Source: Gonocerus acuteangulatus (Eukaryota > Arthropoda > Insecta > Hemiptera > Coreidae). Taken from it: 64,000 bases of DNA. The position numbers and the translations under genes were made by a program. The notes beneath the pieces are model-generated. The model was not told the origin of the DNA and did no database searches. It was given only the letters and a program-made list of their open reading frames with translations. The stretch lies in NCBI GenBank assembly GCA_946811695.1, contig OX328132.1, positions 100,992,935 through 101,056,934 on the forward strand, in the 5' to 3' direction. Shown piece after piece: positions 9,986 to 22,047 of this stretch (position 1 is the stretch's first letter; each line of letters opens with the position of its first letter).

Positions 9986-11649
9986 ATGTACAAAAAACAT
10001 TATTATACAAAAGAAAGCACCAATTAATGAAAGAAACTTTGATTAAAAATATATTTGTTTTATTGTTAAGAAGTTTAAGTTCTGTAAAAAATTGATTGAA
10101 ATGATAACCAACTGTTTCAGTATAAGCAAGGCTGAACAAACAAAAGTTCAAGCAAGTTTTCCTGTGTTGTTTTGAAAGAAATTTTGTGAGAAAATAATAA
10201 CTTCTTAGTTGATGCTAAGTGAGCTTGATAAAATTCAAATGTATGTATCACTTTATTATTATTTGTTTTTATAAAGAAAAAAGTGATTATACTGGCATTG
10301 CCTTTTATCTTATTTAGACAATGACAGATTGAATCAGGTACTAAAATAAATGCTTTTACATGTGGTATATTCTTTATTATTAATATTAGAAAATCAATAT
10401 GAACTAAACATTTTAAAATTGTATTGCCCACATTTTTGGCAAATTATATTTAACAAAATTTTAGTTTTTCAAAAATAAAATAAATGCTGAAGTAAAATTA
10501 TTCCAAAGGCTTAGCATGGTAATATTCCACAAGTTTTTTTTTTTTTGTTATTAAATAAACAGTTTTTATAAAATGTTCTCAAAAATTCAATTTCTCAGCT
10601 AATGTCTATATAAGTGGAAGGAAGATTCTGGATGAAAGACATTACAACAAAAATAATGCTTAACTGGTATAATTTATTTCAATAATTTGATTTTTGGTCA
10701 AATTCCTAGAGGTAGGCTAATTATACTTTTTGAATGTCTTTCAAACATATTAACCCACTGCTCAGACTAGATCACAAATCCTCCAAGCACTATATATTAG
10801 TACCTAATTTGATTTATAATCTCTATATGTTTAGTTTTTATTGTAACATCTGTACTTCGGTTTTTATAGCCCAAATAATTGACACACCAAAAAGGTATTT
10901 ATAATAACCAGGGTTTGAAAGTAATTGTTAACTTTTATTTTAAAAAAAGGATTCATTAAACTTTTACTTTATTTTCATTCTCAAAAAGTAAAAGTTATAA
11001 AATAACTTTTTGGGTTTAAACTTTTTTTAATAACTTTTTTTTCAACTTAAAAAATAAAAGTTTTAAAGTAATTGTTATTAAAATACTTAATAGGAAAAAG
11101 TTTTAAGGAATAAATTAAAGCTACTATGTTTATTTTTTGTTTTGTGTCAACAAATATATTTCAGTAAATAAACAAAATTGAATTTTTAAACAAAGAGCAT
11201 TTCACTTATTTTTATCTTATTCAACCCTAAAACTCTTGATTAAAATACTTAAAACATTTATTTCACATTGAAAAAAATAAAAGTATTACTTTAACTTTTA
11301 TTTTCATGTATCTAATTTTAGAAGTTCCTAAATAAATTTTACTTTCAAAACTTTTAAATAAATGTTTTTTTTTTAACGGTTATTTTTTAACTTATTAAAT
11401 AAAATATTTGTTAACAGTTAAATTCCACCTTTTTTTGCTACAAAAATAACTGTTTCAATCCCTGATAATAGCAATGAAGAAGTATAATTATTATTTTTTT
11501 TTTTTTTAACGGTGCATCGACAAATCTGAGCCATTATCGCCGAAGAAGTATAATTATTTGAAACACATTATTGTGAAATAAAACTGAATTTCGGATCGAT
11601 ATTATAAACTCACTTTTTTATAAAAACTGATAAAATCTGAACCCTATAC
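9986..11649. other. Last intron of the glucuronyltransferase gene
   Basis: This interval is intronic by the exon calls on either side. It is A+T-rich, with a stretch at 10910-11460 made largely of runs such as TAAAAGTT and AACTTTTA that looks like decayed simple sequence. A 49-bp SINE end is inserted at 11493. No other gene is supported; the short minus-strand frame at 10117-10431 shows no domain. Confidence 0.5.
11493..11541 (-). mobile_element. Very short SINE 3'-end insertion with 17-bp duplication
   Basis: Only 49 bases are inserted: a T run (the SINE A-tail on the other strand) and a tail related to GGCGCATCTACATCT..ATTAGCGCC. It is flanked by a perfect duplication GAAGAAGTATAATTATT (11476-11492 and 11542-11558). 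The long target duplication and poly-A show LINE-mediated insertion with extreme 5' truncation. The same tail ends the longer SINE at 39541-39722. Confidence 0.85.
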
Positions 11650-11800
11650 CTGAGTGTTACGAGTAAACCCGTATCCAATGAAGCGTTCATCGTGTGGTGG
11701 TACTGTGTCAGGAGCCACATAGAATGGTTCATAAAGAAATTCAAAATTTGTCACACCGTGACTGATATGCACACCATTATAATTAGAATCCTGCTCCCAT
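11650..11800 (-). CDS. B4GAT1: Beta-1,4-glucuronyltransferase 1-like, third visible exon
   Basis: The 151-nt exon encodes WEQDSNYNGVHISHGV... and EPFYVAPDTVPPHDERFIGY then GFTRNTQ, the most conserved part of GT49 proteins (in the vertebrate enzyme the block resembles EPFYV...YDERFIGYGFTRNSQ). The acceptor AG is at 11802-11801 and the donor is CAG|GTATAG at 11650. The first base completes an Arg codon split with the upstream exon (phase 2), and the exon ends in phase 0. It was too short to stand out as an open frame and was found by reading the splice sites. Confidence 0.85.
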
Positions 11801-12109
11801 CTGTCATTATTATAACAAAATAAATAGAATTTTAGTCAATCATAATTACATATTACACTACATTTCACATACATGTATGCCTGTATATGTAAAAATTCAT
11901 TTATATGTACATAAATTATATCATTATATGTATATCAGCATTTATTTGCCTTTCTAGCAAAGAGAAATAAACTAAGTCAAAGGAATAATGTAAAAACACA
12001 GAGTGATTCTTGTTTTTTATTCAGTAATATATGTATGATTGGACTCTTAGAAATCAGAAGAAAGTGTTGTAAAATAATAGAAACTAAAAAATGTAATCTT
12101 TTCACTCAT

Positions 12110-14940
12110 ACCTGAGCACACAAAGGAGTAGGAGGTGTTGGGTTTTTAGTAAAGGAGGAATGGAAAAATAAAGTAATAAGTTTTCATGAAATTAGCTCCC
12201 GAATAGCCATATTAAAAATAGTTATAGGGGGGAAAAAGTCCTTGCACTTGTTCAGGTTTATGCACCAACTGCAAGCACAAGTGAAGAAGAAAAGTCAAAC
12301 TTCGACAGTGACCTCCGCAAAATAGTAGATCCTCTATTGAAAGTGCCAAAAGACTCTGTTATAATAATGGGCGACAGGAATAGTAGATTAGGAGATCGAG
12401 TCCGTGGAGAAGAAATCATAATGGGGAAATCTTGGCTCAAGAAATGAAGGAGGTTAAGCACTTGTTAATTTTGCACTTAATAACAAATTAAGAATTCTCA
12501 ACATCTATTTCAATAGAAGAAGAAAAATAAGTGGACTTGGCGAGCACCCGATGGCAAAAAATACGAAATAGATTATGTGTTAACAAATAGAATTAAGATG
12601 GTAAAAAACAATGAAATAATTGCTAACTTGAACTTCAACACTGATCACCGCATGATTTGTATCACTCTAAGACTAGACAAGATGAAGCAAAACAGACTAC
12701 TTCCAACAAAACAGCACCAAGCAGAAAACATAAATACCGAGGAATTTCATGAAAAAATAACAGAAATTAAACATTCCCTGGAAAAAGACTTTCAAGACAA
12801 ACCCCAAGAGTTATATTTTTTTTTTTTTTTATTTATTTTTTTTTTTTTACGGCGCATCTACATCTATGTCATTAGCGCCGCCCAAGAGCTATACTCTCTA
12901 TTTATAAAAGAGTTAAAAAATGCAATTATAAAAAACACAATCAATATAAGGAAAAAAGGGCTAAAATCAAATCTCTCCAGTAATACTCTAAAAAAAGTTA
13001 TAAGAGAGAAGAAAGCATATAAATTAGGATATCTAATGACCAATTGACAATAAACAAATTGACAATCATAAACAGGGAAATAAGGCAAAGCATAAAAGAA
13101 GACTTAAGGAGGTACAATGAACAGAAAACAATAGAAATGCTAGAATCGAGCAGATCAACCAAAAAAATTAAACAAGAAATGAGCGAAGGGCATGTATGGC
13201 CTACAAGTTATGAAGACAAGAAAGGAAAGAACAGACATGACCCATATTGCTACAAATTTGTATTAAGAACTATACGACTCTGAAGGCTCCAAAACAATAC
13301 AAAGAAGTAGCAACCTAAAAGAAATAATAGAGCCTGTGTTCTTTATTTTGAATAGTAAAATAGAAAATGCTTTTAAGCACCCGAAGAAGAACAAAAGCCC
13401 TGGCGAAGATGGGATAACAAACGAAATATTAAAAATAGGCGGGGATACCTTGAGAGAATTCTAGGATTATTATTTAATAATATTCTTGAAACAGAGGAAA
13501 TCCCAGAATAATGGACGATATCAAAAATAATTTTACTTCACAAAAGAAGGCAATAGAAACAAATTAGATAACTATAGACCCATCTCTCCAGGATCAACAA
13601 CAGGTAAACTCTTTTCCAGAATAATCCAAACCAGAATAACTACAAAAATAGAAGAAAACATACCTACTGAGCAAGCAGGATTCAGGAGGGAACTGTCTAT
13701 CCTTGATCATTGACAAACTGTTAACCAACTTATTGAAAAAGCAAATTAATACAGTACCAACCTCTTCCTAGGTTTTGTGGATTTTTCAAAAGCCTTCGAC
13801 AGCATATACCACTCCAATATTTCCATAGGCTTAGAATCGATTGGTGTTGAAAAGAAATATACTTCCCTGATTGAGAAACTATACACAGGATTCATTTCAG
13901 GTGAAAATAGAGAAGAAAAGTTCTCTATAAAAAGAGGTGTATGACAGAGTGACACACTATCCGCAACTATCATCATAGTCGAGTTAGAAGAAGTCTTCAA
14001 AGAGCTACAGTGTGATGGAATGGGAATAACATGAAATGGCATAAAATTAAATAATCTCAAATTTGCAGATGATGTAGTTTTAATCACGTCAACAGAGGAT
14101 GAAGTTATCAAAATGATTTTTCACTTACAAGAGAGTAGCATTAGACACGCCCTATACTTAAATACCAGTTAAACAAAAATAATAGCCAACAAAAATACTA
14201 AAAATCTGAAATACTAAAACTCTTCCTAGACATTGAAACTGCAGAAGAGATAATATACCCAGGTCAAATAATCTCCTTCAAAAGAAATACAAACCCGAAT
14301 TGCAAAACTATGGAAGAAGTATTGGAGCCTGAAACCAATAATGAAGGGCAACATTAATACTAATCTAAAAAGAATTGTATTTAATAGCTGTATTGTTCCA
14401 TTACTGACTTATGGTTGCCTGACATGGCCTCTCACAAAAGCACTCGAAAAGAAGATTGGAGTGTGCCAGAGGGCTATGGAGCGAAGTATGCTGGGCATAA
14501 AGAGAAGTGACTGGGTAAATCACACGGTACTTAAAAAGTGGATGAACACCGTGGAAATGATAAACTATGCACTTAAAATGAAATGGATGTGGGCAGGTCA
14601 TATTCTAAGGAAAAATGACACGAGCTAGGCGAAGCGAGTTTTTGAATGGGTTCGGCTTCACAATAAAAGGAGAAGAGGCAGGCAGAAAAGAAGATGGACC
14701 GACATATTTAGGAAGATGGTAGGCTCTATCCCCAGCAGAAAAGCCAAGGACAGGGACTACTGGAGGACAAAGGCTCGCAAACTCTACTCCTAGGTCTGGA
14801 TAGTGTCCATTAAAAGACTTTACACTTCCTAGCGGGAAGGTCTATATTGTACATATATAGCTTTTACATCTATTTGTATTTTATTTTCATTATAATATTA
14901 TTAATATTTGTACCTATATAAATAAAAACATTATTATTGT
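12110..14940 (+). pseudogene. RTE-type LINE, decayed, inside an intron
   Basis: An apurinic endonuclease domain is readable at about 12120-12670 (VQVYAPT, then GDRNSRLG, then a frame change to KKYEIDYVLTNR and NTDHRMICITLRL). Reverse transcriptase follows: NKSPGEDGITNE-like near 13390, NYRPISP near 13570, VDFSKAFDSIYHSNI-like near 13770, and FADDVVL near 14060. The C-terminal domain (LTYGCLTWPLTKALEK..., KWMWAGHILR) is at 14341-14628. Many stops and shifts make it inactive. It ends in a TTA-rich tail near 14940. The domain order fits the RTE clade. It lies antisense in the glucuronyltransferase gene's third visible intron and is itself interrupted by a SINE end at 12816. Confidence 0.85.
12816..12880 (-). 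mobile_element. Short SINE 3'-end insertion inside the RTE LINE
   Basis: A 65-base insertion of T runs plus the tail ACGGCGCATCTACATCTATG and ATTAGCGCCG. It is flanked by CCCAAGAGTTATA (12803-12815) and CCCAAGAGCTATA (12881-12893), a 13-bp duplication with one mismatch. It splits the decayed LINE coding region, so it came after that LINE. Confidence 0.82.
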
Positions 14941-14954
14941 TATTATACATGTAT

Positions 14955-15021
<67 letters not shown>

Positions 15022-15490
15022 ACAAATGAACTGTACAAAAATAATACTTTTATACCCTAATGATTGTGTGAAATGTTCATTAAGAATATCTGATTAAGGT
15101 TAATAAAGAAATTGTTGTAGGAAAACCAGAAAGCTTAGGTGCACAATTTGTTTCTTTGTTTTGAGGATGATGCATGAAATTAGCAGTTTTTGCATTTAAA
15201 AAATGATCATTTTTATATTCTTTTTCGGTTATTTTTAGATACCTTAATACAAGTTAAAATCCAATCTAAAATCGTCAGAGATGGCCTTGAAACAGATAAG
15301 GGTCTTGCTCTAGATCTTAACACATACATAGTTGGATAACAAGCACACTCGGGATCTCAAAATTTTCTCAGATTTGAAAAATTTAAGATTTGTCTAGAAT
15401 TCCAAAACTGAATATCCATGACAGATATTTTTGTTTGTACTCAGGCATGCCAGACAACAATGTGGGAACTGTATTCTTCTTGAAAGTATC
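14941..15490. other. Intronic (TA)n tract and unassigned DNA
   Basis: A pure (TA)n tract occupies about 14957-15016, directly after the LINE tail. The rest is A+T-rich intron with no gene or repeat recognised. Confidence 0.5.
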
Positions 15491-15498
15491 ATTATTAA

Positions 15499-15705
15499 CC
15501 CTTAATTAGTGGCATGCTTTTTTTTTCATAACAAATGGTGTTGGGGCCCCAGTGAAACAAACTTTAAATTGATTTTTTTTTGGTAAAGTAATTTAAATAA
15601 ATAATAAAAACAATAATATTTATTGAAATACAAAGATTTCAAAGGGCAAAGGTCGAATACACAAATACATTCGGGTCAATATGACCCGACGCCACTAATT
15701 AAGGG
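15499..15705. mobile_element. piggyBac-type MITE with TTAA duplication
   Basis: A 207-bp element with perfect 15-bp terminal inverted repeats, CCCTTAATTAGTGGC at 15499-15513 and its reverse complement at 15691-15705. TTAA lies on both sides (15495-15498 and 15706-15709). TTAA target duplication with CCCT/C-starting termini is diagnostic of the piggyBac superfamily. A subterminal GGGTCAATATGACCC palindrome lies inside the right end. It has no coding capacity and sits in a glucuronyltransferase-gene intron. Confidence 0.85.
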
Positions 15706-16148
15706 TTAAAATGACTTTCTTACATTGAATAATTGCCTTAATATAAGCATTGTTAACCTTTATAAGAATTGTTAGCTTTTTTCTAAAAACTTTTGATGGT
15801 TCATTTCAGCATTACTGAGTTTTCCCACCCTAAAAGAATATTAAAAAGGCTTAAAAGTATAGCCAAATTCCTTATAACATGTTTAAACTTTAAATATTAT
15901 ATTTAAGTATTGCAGGAATTTATGTCCTATGATATTTTTTTTTGTTCTATAAAAGGAAATCTATGAGAAAAGTTTTTGAATAGAGAAATTCCTATATCCT
16001 GATATATTATCATGCATAAAGCATCAATAGACTTGAGTCTAACATAGTTAAGAAAAACTATTTTGTAAACACATTATATTATTGCATTCACCCCAAAATG
16101 GGGTATAATTGTGTTTAATATTATTACAATAAGAATTGTTTTTCTAAC

Positions 16149-16647
16149 CTTGAAAAATTTGTTGCATATTGATTGTATATGAACACCTTATGGTGGAATG
16201 GCCGTGCCAGTCCTCTCCCTTTAAGTCGAACTAGCTCTGATTTGTTTTTAGGAAATGGTACCCTCTCATCCACCTCATAAGTAGGAATAACATAAGCACA
16301 AAGAGATGTACAGCTCTCCGACTTGATGAAAACCTCCAAACCATCAGCCATATCAAGGCTAGGAATAATGTCAATGTCTGTGAGGAAAACTCTTGGAGTC
16401 TGACAGTTCTTCCTGGCAAGATTTCTCAGGTGGTTCTGGGGGTAAGGGTTTTTGAGCCTCCATCTGAGTAGCTCAGCTGACCTCTTTTTGAGCAGCTGGT
16501 GAAGTGCAGCTTCAGGCCTGAGGCAGTCGAGTGTTGATCTTTCAATGGGGTTGTTTTTTGTTGGGAGACGATCCCCAGGAAATGCCAGGTGGAAGCTAAC
16601 ACGGTCCCTCACTGCTGGGTAACAATGTCGGAGATAGTCCACATATC
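16149..16647 (-). CDS. B4GAT1: Beta-1,4-glucuronyltransferase 1-like, second visible exon
   Basis: This 499-nt exon encodes YVDYLRHCYPAVRDRVSFHL..., YPQNHLRNLARKNCQTPRVF and LTDIDIIPSLDMADGLEVFI. The TDID stretch is the metal- and nucleotide-sugar-binding DxD motif of the GT49 transferase. The vertebrate enzyme adds glucuronic acid in the Golgi to prime matriglycan on alpha-dystroglycan. The acceptor AG is at 16649-16648, joined in phase 1 to the exon ending at 22048. The donor CAAG|GTTAGA is at 16149 (phase 2), completed by the A at 11800. Family membership is clear; exact substrate in this animal is inferred. Confidence 0.88.
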
Positions 16648-17416
16648 CTCAAACCAAAAGAAAATAATGATGTATTATTTCTCATAGATGAGTTTATTTA
16701 AATACTGTAAGGATGTTTGTAGAAATGTCTGTTGTGAGTATACTTAACAAAATAAAAGTCTATTGAGAATGTCCGTTTTTTTTTTAGTAACGCTTTTCAT
16801 TTAACTCAGTCATCAGCAAAGGCTTATGGATATTTGCAGTAAGCATGCCTGGCTGCATTGAAAGTAGACAAGTAGTCAACACAAAAATACTAACAGGCTT
16901 CTGATCATGGGCATATATAGAAAATAATTTCGGGGGGGCTGGGAGCATTTCGGGGCGAGGGAGAATTTCTGGGGTATGAAATACTAACAATCTAGAGCTT
17001 GGAATAGTTAGCAAACTGAAATACTATTACACCAACAAAAAGAATGTGTTTTCTGAACTAAGTGATCTTATTTAATTTATTTTTAAGGATTTTATGAAAC
17101 ATTTTTACCAATTAAATAAAAATTTCGGGGGGGGGATGCAGCCCCCCCCCCTTATATACGCCCACACTTCTGATTGTTGATATGTTTTAAAAAAATATCT
17201 AAAACTTACCGGTCAAGCAAAACTTTTCATACCTGATGGTTCAATAATTAATATTATTTATAAAAAGATATAGTCGGGTACTCAGACATTTGCTGCACAA
17301 ATGTTATACAAAAAGAGGGGAAGTTCTTTTGCTTTTGTTTATTATATATTTATGGAGATCCAAAAACAAGTTCAAGTATATTTGAATAGAATTTTACAAT
17401 AATCGGTGTTAATTTC

Positions 17417-17476
<60 letters not shown>

Positions 17477-17693
17477 AAATAATTGATTCATTAATTATCA
17501 ATTAGTATGAAATTAAGAAATTGGCCCATGTATCACATCTGTATTTATTCATAATAAAATCATATGAATTTATCAAATACATAACTATTTTTTGAGAGGA
17601 GATAGATGACCATCGAGATTAAGAAAATGTAGATCATCAGTCCAGAAATGTAGCCCCCACAAAATTGAATAGTTCTCCCTCTCCTCTATAGCA

Positions 17694-17722
17694 CTGAAGA
17701 AGGCTTATATGTCAAGCCTAAA
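17694..17722 (+). ncRNA. Degraded hammerhead-like core of a Penelope relic
   Basis: CTGAAGA (17694-17700) is followed by a six-pair stem AGGCTT/AAGCCT and then AAACGTT. The box that should read GAAA has lost its G, so this is probably inactive. The arrangement, with AATAAATAAAC just downstream, resembles the Penelope-type end at 52832. Confidence 0.4.
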
Positions 17723-18521
17723 CGTTGGAATAAATAAACTTCATTTTAGGTATAAAATGTAGTTTTATTCAACAAATGACCGAACCCAATGATCTACACC
17801 TTCATGACTATTTTTTAACTTACTTGTTGTTTGAAAACTATTATTAATTGATGGGGTATGAAATACCCTGATTGATTTGTTGTAGTATAAATATATGAGT
17901 GAGTCAATGTTTGTTGTTTATATATCTACTATTTACTAAGCTTTCTATAGCTTTGGAAGAACTAATCTAACTTCAAGATCTGAATCAGTTGCCACTATTA
18001 ATCTAAAGACATAAAAATTGTCTAATGGCATATGTCTAATGACAAGAGGTAACATGATGCCCTCCTGCAATGTGTTAATATACTACCTCCAAGGTAGATG
18101 GTGCAGGCCTCCTGTAATAAAGAAAGTTAAAAGGAAACTCATCTTGAAAAATTGTTGACTTGGAACTCATTTGTTCTTACATTTATCTCATTAAACACAA
18201 GTGGCTGGATCTTTACAAAGAATAACAAATATCACCTATTAGCATTGGACAGGATTATAACATTTAACCATGAATGCACCGACAAGAAAACAGAGAACAT
18301 TACTCATATTCAAAAGAAAAATCAATTAATTTAGATTTGCTTCTTTGTTGATAAGAAGGATTTCTCAGAATTTTTGCTTATTCTTTATTCCAGTAACAAT
18401 ATTGTAATTTTCAAATTGGACAGTTATTTCATGCTTGAGACTACGGAAATTACATGTTAACATTATTCAAATAAGAAATATACTTGCATCTTTTAAACTT
18501 ACAAGTGAAAGAGGCCCGATT

Positions 18522-18583
<62 letters not shown>

Positions 18584-20603
18584 ATTTTTCTACACCCCTT
18601 TCTTAAAAGTCCACATAGATGCTCAGAATCGGATGCAGCTAGTGCGAATGCCCATGAGCATCAATGCATCATAAAATAAATAAATAATTAAAATTTAATG
18701 GGAAATGTTTGCATCATCTTTCGTATTTCTCGAGCAATTTTTAAGTTCAATAGCAACCGAGATTACCTCATACTTCTTAAATAATCAGAAATTAATGAAG
18801 GATTTTGCTTGATAATTTGAATTTTTGATAAATAATCTTTTTATATGTTATTTCACAATATTCTTTTTAATTCCTAATTAGAGTGATTAAGGTTAATTAG
18901 AATTATTAAAGTAGATCCAATAACTTCTATTATCCTTGTTATATACAGACTTTTCTAACATGCTTGGACATTCAACAGATATTAATATATTTCAACAACA
19001 AATTATTTTTGTTTCCACTGTTTCACACATTAATTTACTGAAATTGTTTAAATTTTAATAATAAAACACAAATAATAAAAACATAAGAAACCTTAGACTA
19101 AAAAATAATGTTGCTGAAATGTCTTTACATTTGTTGGCCACAACAAAGGAAGAACAAGAAGGTAACTCTGGATTTTTGTAGAATGTTCACATTTATCTGT
19201 ATGTTTTTAATGTTAATAGGGAGAATAGTACATGGAATGAAATACATGCAAACAAATTGGACTATGTTACAGGAAAAGGTTATTAATTTATATGTGGTTC
19301 TATTTGATAAAATCATTTAAACGAAAAAACTGGAAAAGCTCAATTCAATGATGTTCTCTACATGATTGGATTCATAGCTACCTATGGTTCTAACTACCAA
19401 TTTGATGTGACTATACATTTAATAGAAGGTAAAAACGTGGATCTTTATGAAACTGTAAGAATGTATTTTTCACTCTTAAACCTAGGTCAAAAAAGTTATC
19501 TTTTCTTTAAAAATCTCACTAAAAAACAGCATAAAAAAGTTAGAGCATTGTTTTTGCTTTGGTATTTGGTTTTGGGTTTATTTCTATTGCTTAAGGAAAA
19601 ACACGAGAAAAATTAGCTAAAATATGGCTAAAGAAAACACACTAGGGCATGTTTATATGGTATGAACAAATTTACAGAATTCCCATACATAAGAAGCTAC
19701 CAATTTCATTACGAGGAATACCAGACATTAAAAACCTTATCCTTACTTTTTTCTCTTTTTTTCCAAAAGCCAAAACTCAATCCAATTTTCAGTTTTACAG
19801 CAAGTCACTTTCCAAAGAGTGACACTTCCGGGGTTGTCTTACATGTTTGATATCCATTCACCAATGGACATTCATATTTCATTTTAGGACAGGAATTAAT
19901 GAGTGAATCAATAGTTTATTTGTCCTGCAATCATACAAAAATTCCAATATGATAAAGAAATAATCATGAGCTATATTCCTTGATTGTTTTCATTAATTGC
20001 ATTATAGTGGACCTTCACATTGAAGGAAATAAAGAAAAATGATCCACTTCAAATATTTTATTTTTAATAAAACATCTTTGAATGCTCAGTGTTGTGAAAT
20101 TCAGTTCCCCCTACTAATATCTGAGAGAAGTGTGTGGTTCTAATCAAGTAGTGGATGGCAGTTACTCATTACTGGATTGTTTGAATAATGAAGTACCCAT
20201 ACGTCAGCAAAACAAGTGAATTCTTACTGTTTTCATGCTTAGTTTGAGTATGTACATACTTGCTACAGGTTTTGTTGTTACTATTAACTGCCTTACAAAA
20301 TGTTTTACATGGGTCCAATGATAAATCAGATTGAATCTCCAAGTCTGAAAACATTTTAGTTTTTCTGTAACTAGAGATGTATGTTACTAGTTCAAATATC
20401 CCCAGATTTAGAAATTGTAAATATTTCATTATTTTTAAATAGAATATACTTTATTCATAATTCTGATTATGTTTAAGCAAAGAAAATATATTAGTGGATA
20501 TAGAGAATGGATATCTCTGAGTGAATGTGTTTTTCAAATCTTTCTTGAAACTATTTATTTTTTCTTGAAGAGAATTAATGAGTTCAAATAAAGTAAATAC
20601 ATT

Positions 20604-21246
20604 TGTTGCGGATAGAGTAGAGGGCGACAATTCACCTGCTTACTCCAAGTCTCGTAAGGGAGTGCGAGAGCGCATGCGCGACTCCCCACTGCCTACGACG
20701 GAGTGGAAGGGATGACGGGCAGGTATATAAGCCCGCTCCCAGCAGCTTGAGTTAGAGGTCTCCCAGCTGCTGTGGAAGTTGTTCCTCTCTCCGCTACATC
20801 TCTCTCTACCTTTTTCCAATAAACCTGCTTTCTCTCTACACCTGTTTCTTATTTACCCTAACTTCCTCCTATCTCCCCCGCTGTGTTAAGCGGTCTCCTT
20901 TTTCTCCTTGCTCCCCTCGCTGTGCTAAGCGAGTATCTCCCCCGCTGTGTTAAGCGGGCTCCTTCTCTCCTTGCTACCCTCGCTGTGCTAAGCGAGTATT
21001 TCCCCCGCTGTGCTAAGCGGTCTCCTACTTCTCCTTGCTCCCCTCACCGCTGTGTTAAGCGGCCGTCTTCCTCTCATCTTTCTTGCCTCTCTCTTACCTG
21101 CTGCAACCCTATTCACAATCGCTGTGATAAGTGAGGTGAATCCCAATATATGAACACGCACTCTATCGCGACCTTGTGATACCACGCACACGGACCCGAC
21201 TAACTAAAACTTACTCACGTACAAACCAACAACTAACAAAAACGCG
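20604..21246 (+). mobile_element. Probable solo LTR
   Basis: A 643-bp unit flanked by ATACATT (20597-20603 and 21247-21253). It starts TGTTGCGG, has a TATA box (GTATATAAG, about 20722) and a poly-A signal AATAAA (20819), the order expected in an LTR. After the poly-A signal, tandem units based on CGCTGTGTTAAGCG form short hairpins at about 20878, 20926, 20942, 20980, 21004 and 21045. Its base composition is far more G+C-rich than the intron around it. The right end reads ...ACGCG rather than CA and the 7-bp duplication is long for an LTR, so the boundaries are uncertain. No internal coding region is adjacent. Confidence 0.55.
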
Positions 21247-22047
21247 ATACATTCTTTCCCATCATTTTTGTTATCCTGACTATTTCTAGCTTTTAATGCC
21301 CCCCGAAAGGTTAAATTCTTGCAGGGAAGTAGTATACAAAGACAATATAATTGGAGTACAATTATGAAACATATAACGAGCCATAACAGGTATGATTTTG
21401 TCAACAGAACAGGCATAACAATCAGACAGACTGACAGTCAGTAGATAAAGTTGTATTAGATTAAACCACTAAACTTTTATCCAATTCAATACATAAAGCC
21501 AATGTTAATTTTGAAACTGAGTATTAATATAATCTCATCATAGCATCATTTAGGCTATAAACTGGAATATGAAAAACTATCCTTTTAAAGTATTATTTCA
21601 ATTTTAGCAGTATTCAATGTAGTAGCTTTATAATTTGCTCATACCACAATATTTCCAAAAAAAGGTTTACATTTATAGTTTAGGGAATTACCCGCTTTGT
21701 TTGGTTCACTTAGCTGCTATACTCAAAGCTCCTAAAGTTGAAGTAAATGATTATGAAATATCTTCAGCATAACTATAAATAAAGTATTTATTATGGACAA
21801 AGAAAAGAACTTCTTAGCTTGAATTCTGCCAAAAATACAGAGTAATTAAGGTGGGTCAAAATAAATACTTCTGATTTTAAATTAACCATATTATTCAGTA
21901 GATGTTTTATCTTAATAATTAGTATAAATTATTATTTGATTTGCTTTCTACAACAGTTAGATTGAATTATTACTCTAAACGATAGATGAACTACATTCTT
22001 TAGAAGTGAAGATGTTTTCATTAACTTAATTTTGTTTAAATAGTTAC

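Larger units (their letters stand above)
16648..22047. other. Large intron of the glucuronyltransferase gene
   Basis: Intronic by the exon calls. It contains a G-rich/C-rich palindromic patch at 17125-17150, (TA)n tracts near 17420-17474 and 18530-18582, a Penelope relic near 17694, and a probable solo LTR at 20604-21246. Short open frames between 18150 and 20430 have no recognisable domain and are not called. Confidence 0.5.

Noticed and set aside
11493..11541. Assembly artefact at a T run
   Set aside because: The perfect 17-bp duplication on both sides and the match to an independent SINE tail show a genuine insertion.
20883..21191. Two overlapping frames in the hairpin repeat of the LTR
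   Set aside because: They translate the tandem CGCTGTG(T/C)TAAGCG units; no protein family, and the units vary in length out of frame.
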